Part shown: piece after piece, positions 57,018 through 64,000 of the stretch | Layout of the letters: each line of letters starts with the position of its first letter | Position numbering within the stretch: the first letter of the stretch is position 1 | NCBI RefSeq assembly: GCF_910592395.1 | Contig: NC_088316.1 | Location: 2,728,001-2,792,000, forward strand | From: Lineus longissimus | Lineage: Eukaryota; Nemertea; Pilidiophora; Heteronemertea; Lineidae | DNA: 64,000 nt | Direction of reading: 5' to 3' | Program-made: the position numbers and the translations under genes | The notes under the pieces: generated by a model | The model's database searches: none | What the model was told of the DNA's origin: nothing | The model's input: the letters and a program-made list of their open reading frames with translations, nothing else

Positions 57018-58140
57018 CAAGTGCTGAATCAAGACGTCCGTATAGATCAACGGCTTGGTTTGATAGTATTATATGTGTAACCAGCTGTACCGCCGAGTCC
57101 TCTGTCTCCTTGTCATGGACTAGAAAAGTTGACGACACTTCCAATAAAACAAAGCGTCTATGTAGATAATTGGCGTAGTTTGATAGTATTATATGTGTTA
57201 CCAGCTGTACCACCGAGTCCACTGTCTCATTATCATGGACTAGAAAAGTTGACAACACTTCCAATGTGGTAGGCTTTTATTTAGGACAAATAAAAGCAGT
57301 GTTATTGTTTGACCATGTCTTTTTAAGAAGGGACATCAATGCAACTCTTGGTCGGTGCGTTTTCCAGTTTCAAATTCTTCATTGTGTTACTCACCTATTG
57401 CTTAGTTTCATATTTACCAGCTGTACCACCGGGTCCACTGTCTCATTATCATGGACTAGAAAAGTTGACAGCATTTCCAATGTGGTAGGCTTTTATTTAG
57501 GACAAATAGAAGCAATGTCATTGGTTGACCGTGTCATTTTAAGAAGGGACATCAATGCAACTCTTGGTCGGTGCGTTTTCCAGTTTCAAATTCTTCATTG
57601 TGTTACTCACCTATTGCTTAGTTTCATATTTACCAGCTGTACCACCGGGTCCACTGTCTCATTATCATGGACTAGAAAAGTTGACAGCATTTCCAATGTG
57701 GTAGGCTTTTATTTAGGACAAATAGAAGCAATGTCATTGGTTGACTGTGTCTTTTTAAGAAGGGATGTCAATGCAACTCTTGGTCGGTGCGCTTTTCAGA
57801 ATTCTTCACAGTATGCTGTGCATCTACATGTATGTGCTAAAATATTGTGTCTGCTACATGCGAGTTGCTCACCTATTGCTTAGTTTCATAGTTACCAGCT
57901 CTACCACCGGGTCCACTGTCTCATTACGTATCATGGAATAGAAAAGTTGACAACACTTCCAATGCGGTAGGCTCTTATTTAGGACAAATAGAAGCAGTGT
58001 TATTGGTTGACTGTGTCTTTTTAAGAAGGGACGTCAATGCAACTCGTGGTCGGTATGCTTTCCAGTTTAAAATTCTTCACAGTATGCTGTGCATCTACAT
58101 GTATGTGCTAAAATTTTGTGTCTGCTACATATAATATACT
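57018..58140 (+). repeat. Tandem repeats in and after the AIFM1-B 3'UTR
   Basis: First two units of about 110 bp (AGCTGTACCGCCGAGTCC, CATGGACTAGAAAAGTTGAC), then three of about 217-260 bp with ATTTAGGACAAATAGAAGCA and GAAGGGACATCAATGCAACT. The unit at 57413 and the one at 57630 are nearly identical. Confidence 0.9.
57143..57148 (+). terminator. Candidate poly(A) signal of AIFM1-B
   Basis: AATAAA 130 bases after the stop, inside the first tandem unit. Confidence 0.5.
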
Positions 58141-58271
58141 CACATATCTCGTGTTTATCTACTATAAGAAATGCTACCTGTTTGTTCTTACATGCAGTTA
58201 TGGAAAGACGAGTTTCCTCAGCCGGGCTTGAAGTGGCGCCATTTTTTCATTTAAAGTGTCACTAAGGACAT

Positions 58272-58610
58272 GAAGGAGCCTCATAGCCTAGTGGTTAACA
58301 CTGCTAGCTACCACGCAATAGGGCCCGGGTTCGATCCCGGGGAGAACCCAGGATTGTATTTCTGGATGAACCGGCGTGGCTTTCAAGGAACTAAAATTCC
58401 TGGCTCTTCACAACACGTACATTAACGTATGAAATACTCGAGGGTCTGTCGGATGAGACTAAAAGCCGTGGTCCCTTGTACCTGAGTGTCTGAGCCAGGG
58501 CAAGTAAAAGATCCCACATAGGTGGACAGTAGCCAATAGTGGACTCCATACTTCCGGCAAAAATCCAATAGGGTTACGACGCCGGTAATGATATGATGAT
58601 ATCGATAGCA
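58272..58610 (+). mobile_element. tRNA-derived SINE
   Basis: The head has A box TAGCCTAGTGGTTA and B box GGGTTCGATCCC, about 45 bases apart, as in a tRNA gene. It has no matching acceptor stem and continues into a body shared with 18612-18905 (GAACCGGCGTGGCTTTCAAG, GGATGAGACTAAAAGC, AAAAGATCCCACATAGGTGG). The end is a short ATGAT-rich run. Confidence 0.85.
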
Positions 58611-60295
58611 TTTAAAATTTGTTAGCAATACAGATTAGCTGTGAGACACCAGCAAGATGAATCAAAACTGACCAAATTTCGGTGCAGAAATAGTACATCA
58701 TGAAATACATCTGACAAATGAATAGGCTGCAACACGTTGGCTTCTGGGTTTTCACTCGAGCAGGCTCTAGCAGCCCTACTTTACCCTAGAGGCCAATTCG
58801 GTTGAGAATGCCAATTGCCGCAGTAGGCCTACTGTTTAAGTGATTATGTATGTAAAATAGTTTTGAATACACAAGATAAATGTCCATAATTGCATTAATA
58901 TCCTCTGTTGTCAATCTTTGTCTGGAGAATAGATATCTGCCCTTGAATGAAGATCAACCTCCCCTCAAGTTTTGGATGTGCAAATTGACAGCAACTTTTG
59001 TACAGAGATTGAGAGAAACCAGAAAGAGAAAGTGAAAAAACTGCAACTGGCACTCCAATCTCCATTGGAAAAGAAGCAAAAATATAGCCCTCACTCTCAA
59101 GAACAGCATCCAGAAAAGGCAAAGTAGGGCCACACACTAACTGCTGACTATCACAACATGTATCGAAGATGATCTGTGGTCTCGACATTTGGGGCGTAAA
59201 AAGACGGCGAACGAAGCCAAACCAACAAAACAACGAAATCGGGTAAAAATTAGCAGACGATTTATCACATAATAAAAAAGCACCATCTATTGGGAGAGCG
59301 CGAAATTACATTAATTGAAAGAAAGATGGCAGCACCTTACGGTGACTTGTGGACTTAAAGGGTAACTTAACCCAATCTTTGACAACATGCCCAGGCCATC
59401 TGAAGGACGCTGTCACAACCTGGTTATTTCATGACCAAGTAAAGAACCTGCCTCAGTTTTGAGGCTCTTCACCAGACCACATTTTAAGCATGACAAGACT
59501 TCTACTTTCATTCTCAAGCTCGGCAAACGGTCTTATCATCAAATTGCCAGGTTGGGACGAAAAAACGTGCTCCCGAGGACAAAGTCACAACCAGCCACAC
59601 TCTGGTGGCGCCATCTATAAATAAATATGACCTTACAAACTAAAAAATGATATTTGTTTTCTTGGTGATAATTCTTCATTTCGTCCGTTTTGATGATCTC
59701 CAGTAAATATATCACGCTTTTGGGAGTTTCCTTGGTATTTTAGGAAGTAAGTAAAAGTATTTATAGTAGGCTAACAAAGACAGAATTGTTGAATCGAGGA
59801 GAATTTTACCAAGAAAACCCAATCCCTGTTTCTCAATCTCATATCAATACCAGGCTAATTCAATTGCATGCAATGCTTGCTAATGCATTTGCAGGGCCTA
59901 TTGTATCTACAATACATGTTGCATGATGATCGTGATGTACATGTAGGCCTAATAGCACGAATAAATAAAGACTAGTCCTTATGAATTCTTGCTAATAGTA
60001 GCTGCCTGCATGCAGCGGGACTGAAGCATTTAGGTGGTTCATATGCATCCCAGACCCAGGGCCAGGTAGTCTTGGGACGGGTTGGGTAGCGCGGGAAACG
60101 GCCTTGTCCTGCCACCGCCCATTCCGGACGCAAGATTGGATATGAATTGTAGCTACATTGACCAAAGCAATCAACCACCACCAGTCTGGGTGGGAGAATG
60201 CATAATACCATAGATGATAGAACTTAGAAAGAAGTACTGATCCCAACATTGGCAAAATTCCGATTGTGTCCATCTAAGCTGTCACTGTGGAAAAC
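58611..60295. other. Intergenic stretch
   Basis: No gene is convincingly supported. Two minus-strand frames (59233-58895 and 60273-59992) are open but have no recognisable domain or splice partners. The second starts 23 bp from the plus-strand ATG at 60296 and has a hydrophobic stretch WWWLIALVNVATIHI. Confidence 0.4.
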
Positions 60296-63200
60296 ATGGC
60301 AGAGGCCCAAGCCGCCCTTCCCCCACATATGATAAGCTGTGACAAAGAAGAGTTGGATGATTGCAGGCGAGTAAATTACACTTACAGCATGTTTGGTTTC
60401 AATTCAGGTTTTTTGAAGTCAAAGATAGAAATCCTTGACAAGTCCTGTTCATTTTGTCCTACCTTGCTGGAGCACAGACCTGGCATGAAGCTGACATTAC
60501 GATGAGTTCTAAGTCTAAAGGAAAACCAAAGGCTGAGGGTGAGTATAGATGTAAACAAACTACAGTGGAACCTCCCTTAGCGGACACTTCTCTAATAAGG
60601 ACAACCGCTCTATTAAGGACACTAATTTTTGTCCCACATTGGTAGTTTTCATTAAATTTGAGCTCTCAAATAAGGACACCTCTCTATTAAGGACAGCACT
60701 CGTCAGTCCCTAGGGTGTCCTTAATAGAGAGGTTCTACTGTACAGTGGAACCTCCCTTAGTGGACACTTACCTCTACCGCTCTATCAAGGACATCCTCTC
60801 TGTCTCTAAGGCACTAGGTTTGGTGCCAGTTAGGTCCATTCAATTTAACCTCTCTAATCAGGACACCTCTCTATAAGGACAGTGCTTGTTAGTCCTGACG
60901 GTGTCCTTTAAAATAGAGAGGTTCTCTTGTACAGTGTATACCACTAGTTGCATAAAATCAAAAATGACTTTATAATATACATTATGATGATTTTCTGTCT
61001 TTCTTTGGCATGTCATATCATGGGCATCTGTTCGTTATCAGCATTGCATGCATTGATGCTGTCTCCAACTTCTTCATTGGGCGGATGTTTACCACAATTT
61101 CAATTGGCAGCAGACTTGATATTGCGTCCGCTGCTGAAAACTAATTGCAGTGGAGGTTTTTACGCTTTTTAAAATTGGCATTTCACAGTGCGTTCGTGAT
61201 TGAACATATTAAAATGCTCGCAAATATTTAACGGATTATTTATCATTGAAGTCCATAATATAGATAAAATCTGACTTGCAAATGTCTTACTTCAGATGGA
61301 GGAAGACACCCTTGACTTTCTTATTCAGTTTCTTGATGGTACTTGAAATATTCATGACACCCTAGAGTGTAGAATTCATCATAGACTAGGCATGCCAGGA
61401 CCCCACTTGAAATTTTTTTTTTTTTAGATCCTCTGGCTTATCAGTATACTTTGTTTTAACCCTGTGCTGCTAATTGCAATGCAATACCACACACGTATGG
61501 TATTTACCTTGTGCCAAGATTGTATTGGGTTAAATCTGAAAGCATATTGTGTACACTCGTTGCACATGGCTTTGAGTTATTACTGTCTAACACTTATCCA
61601 TACTTCACTACACTTATCCATACTTTGCTTCAGAACATCAATAATTTCTTGTAGTCAAACTGGTGGTGAACTCAACATTTAGTGTGAGTCAAAAGTACAT
61701 GCTTTCCAGTTCCCATATCAACATTTAGGTTGATGGGTGAAATAAATGCAAGGACATTGTTGTTCCTAAATTTTGGTAAAAAGTATACCTAGGACCAATC
61801 AAAATTTTATTATATGTGTCAAGAAGAACCCTTTGCCAATATCATAATACAGTTTCACAACATTCCAATACCGATCGCCTGAGAAATAATGATTTCCGTA
61901 CACCATATCCATCAAATCGTCACTCCCACATTGATATGGCCCTGTCAAAATACAAGTTCTAAACTGACCAGTGAGACCACATTTTCTTAAATATATTATC
62001 AAATTAAGCATGTTTTTGTGAGGGCCTGACTCTGTAGATTGAGAAACAACCACAGATTGAGAATTAATTCCACTGTGATCCATCCCAGCCATGTATTTAC
62101 CACAACTTGACATTTTAATAAGCGCTATGTGACTGTGCCACACCTCTGGTCATGGATGAATACATGTCTCTGCCCATCAACATCATAAATAATTTACCAT
62201 TCAATCAATTCAAAAAGAACACGTGTTTGTTCTAATCTATGTGTGGTAATGATAATGCGGGATCAATAATAATTGTCATCATTACATGCATTAAACTGGT
62301 AGTGGTAAGAGGAAATGCCAGGATAGTTCATTCTAGCAAGCGCTTGCATTACATTACATGCTAGTTATCAATATGCCAAGCTATGTACACGTGTAACGTT
62401 CGATCAGTCCAAGATTGGCGTAAAAATACATTACTCGGAGGATTAATGTGTGGCACGGAATGTTTTTTCACGAGCAATTCCAGTACATCTTGAATTACGA
62501 GGGTCCTTGAAAAACCCATGCATATTTATCACAAATTTATGTTGTTCAATCTGTGGATGTTCCGAGTTGTGTGTGGTGCTTCAGTTCAAGCACAGTGAAA
62601 CTCCCCTTAGCGGACACTTCTCTACTAAAGACACCCTCTCTAGTAAGGACACTGGATAAGGTCCAAATTTTAACTCTGTGATCTGGGCACCTCTCTATAA
62701 GGACAGCATCTGTCGGTCCCGAGGGTGTCCTTAATAGGGAGGTTCCACTGTAATGTTTCCATGCCTCCGCAGGTGTTTTAGTGTTTCAGTGTTTCAGTAT
62801 TGGCTTTGCTTCCCTCATGTTCAAAGTCGGGAGTGTTCCTTGTGGGATCGTCATTCCAATCCAAGCTGTTGCCCTTTATTTATGACAGTTTCGCCGGCAC
62901 GTTGACTGCCCTACATTTATAGCTTTCCCAGCCTACTTGCAAATGAAAGTATATGATCGAGACGGATTTTGCAACACATAACAAAAAGCTACATTGGGAA
63001 GTATTGATTCGATATTTTGGATTTCATATGGCATGTATGGTGTTCTGAGTGCTCGAGACATAGTGTCAAGTTCTCTGCTCTGTGTATCAGATGACAAGTC
63101 TTGAGCAACTCTGTCGATTGATGGATGTGGTCGTGATGCAAACAGAAGATGTGAACAAATGTTTATTCAACGCTTTGTTTGCTGTAGTGTATAGCTGATA

Positions 63201-63442
63201 GCGATACTGGTGCAGTAGTACTCACAAGTCACATTGCCTTTCATTCAGTCATTCATGAGCTTGTGATGTGGGCTCTTCAATGAATCATGCAGTGGTTGTG
63301 CTGCTCACCAGCTGTTCATGTATAAAAGTGCACCGCGAAATTCTTCAGTGGATCCACAACTAAATGAATGCATCAACAAAGAGTGAAATGCCGAAAAAAG
63401 TTAAGAAGGCAAGGTCGAAGGATTCTTCTAAAGGGAATGAAG
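60296..63442 (+). CDS. 5' exons of an unrecognised gene with alternative starts
   Basis: Exon 60296-60370 (ATG in context AACATGGC, 25 codons, MAEAQAALPPHMISCDKEEL) splices in phase 0 to 60478-60538, which reads TWHEADITMSSKSKGKPKAE and ends in phase 1. A second possible first exon at 63364-63442 (MNASTKSEMPKKVKKARSKD, then SSKGNE) also ends in phase 1, downstream of a TATA box. Both would give short Lys/Ser-rich N-termini joined to the same downstream exon outside the window. No family can be named. This rests only on splice signals, phase and start context. Confidence 0.4.
60561..60932. mobile_element. Two adjacent TA-flanked MITEs
   Basis: Copy one 60561-60742, copy two 60741-60932, sharing the TA between GGTTCTACTG and CAGTGGAACC. 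The second is shorter and more diverged. Confidence 0.85.
61765..62160 (-). repeat. Dispersed repeat with minus-strand coding potential, copy 2
   Basis: Matches 15488-15880. The minus frame is open through MAGMDHSGINSQSVVVSQST, YLRKCGLTGQFRTC, LMDMVYGNHYFSG and GKGFFLTHI, with no stop over about 114 codons. Confidence 0.7.
62593..62752. mobile_element. TA-flanked MITE
   Basis: CAGTGAAACTCCCCTTAGCG to GGGAGGTTCCACTGTA; somewhat diverged. Confidence 0.8.
63321..63328 (+). promoter_or_regulatory. TATA box before the 63364 start
   Basis: TATAAAAG stands 43 bases upstream of the ATG at 63364, with an initiator-like TTCAGT about 23 bases on. That would leave a 5'UTR of only about 15-20 bases. Confidence 0.5.
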
Positions 63443-63589
63443 GTAAGACTTTGAGCAGTTCTGAGATGGGTAAATATGAGACGACATAATGTGCACAGCT
63501 AAGATCCCGGAAGGGGAAATAATGTAAGGGGGAGTTCTTCGACCTGAAAGAACATCCCTCCCTCCTGTTGACATTCATGTAGTCTTAAC

Positions 63590-64000
63590 TAATATTCTGA
63601 GTTTGATTGGCACTTTGCAGTTCCGAGTTGAGTACAAAGTCTATGTGGTATATGAACATCAGGTTTTGAGTTGAGTAGACAGTCAGTGTCTGACTGTCTA
63701 CACGGAATGCCTGGGCACACCGATAGAAGTCGAGGACATGGTCTACATGGTCAGAAAAGGTCTGAGATGAGAGTCCAAGTTGTCAAAGATCCAAGACATC
63801 TTGGTTGAATGTATGCAAAGCCTGTGTTCTAATTTACACGAGCTTGCGGTTTTGAGTTGAGGACAGAGTCTGTGATGATGCAGTTGGGTTGAGTACAGAG
63901 GTTGCATAGAGCATAGGGATGTGCATGCAGTTTGACGATTTGAGCAGAGAATCTGAGTTGTCTGAGAGCATAGAGTTGTTTGAGTACAATACAGAGTCTG
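63590..64000 (+). repeat. Degenerate GAGTTGAGTACAGAGTCTG repeats
   Basis: Imperfect, irregularly spaced copies of GAGTTGAGTACAGAGTCT up to the window edge. Non-coding, in the first intron of the 63364 model. Confidence 0.65.

Noticed and set aside
57266-57883. 205-codon frame downstream of AIFM1-B
   Set aside because: Made of the 217-bp tandem repeat in three units; no domain, start context or splice support.
58272-58352. Functional tRNA gene
   Set aside because: A and B boxes are present, but there is no acceptor-stem pairing and the sequence runs into a SINE body found elsewhere in the window.
58895-59233. Minus-strand 112-codon frame
   Set aside because: Composition is plausible but no domain, partner exon or homology is recognised; left as unsupported.
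59992-60273. Minus-strand 93-codon frame divergent from 60296
   Set aside because: A single hydrophobic stretch and a nearby start are not enough evidence for a gene.

Overview
The window is animal nuclear DNA: intron-rich genes with GT-AG splice sites, metazoan-specific protein families, LINE and tRNA-SINE remnants, many small DNA-transposon copies and microsatellites. Families and repeats suggest a marine invertebrate (lophotrochozoan or invertebrate deuterostome); the species cannot be named from sequence alone. All gene models were built by hand from open frames, splice sites and phase agreement; there is no transcript evidence.

Layout, left to right. (1) 1-4305, minus: QTMAN (GTDC1), a tRNA-queuosine mannosyltransferase, running off the left edge. 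(2) 5623-6867, minus: an RWDD2-type protein (RWD plus DUF1115). (3) 7945-14939, plus: a divergent 712-aa kinesin with an N-terminal motor and long coiled coil, divergent from RWDD2 across about 1.1 kb holding an inverted-repeat element. (4) 17098-24139, minus: MCMDC2, a meiotic MCM-like protein with a degenerate ATPase; it converges on the kinesin at a hairpin with AATAAA on both strands. (5) 25013-29961, plus: DDIAS (Noxin), divergent from MCMDC2. (6) 32009-47715, minus, and 47932-57013, plus: two complete AIFM1 (apoptosis-inducing factor) paralogs, head to head, start codons 216 bp apart. (7) 60296 to the right edge, plus: 5' exons of an unrecognised gene with two alternative starts.

The most unusual part is the AIFM1 pair. 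The plus copy (589 aa) has the usual architecture. The minus copy (954 aa) has about 300 extra residues between its membrane anchor and FAD domain: about eight alanine-rich repeats of about 40 aa, mostly one per exon, all on phase-1 introns, with three fused in one exon. Its first intron has received a 6.0-kb MULE DNA transposon (41428-47438) with long inverted repeats, an apparent 8-bp target duplication, a satellite array and a FLYWCH/MULE transposase interrupted by one stop codon.

The rest is dense with short non-autonomous elements. One TA-flanked family (ends CAGTRGAACCTC) has about 18 copies, some nested, some touching splice acceptors or a stop codon; at least five other repeat families occur in two or more copies.
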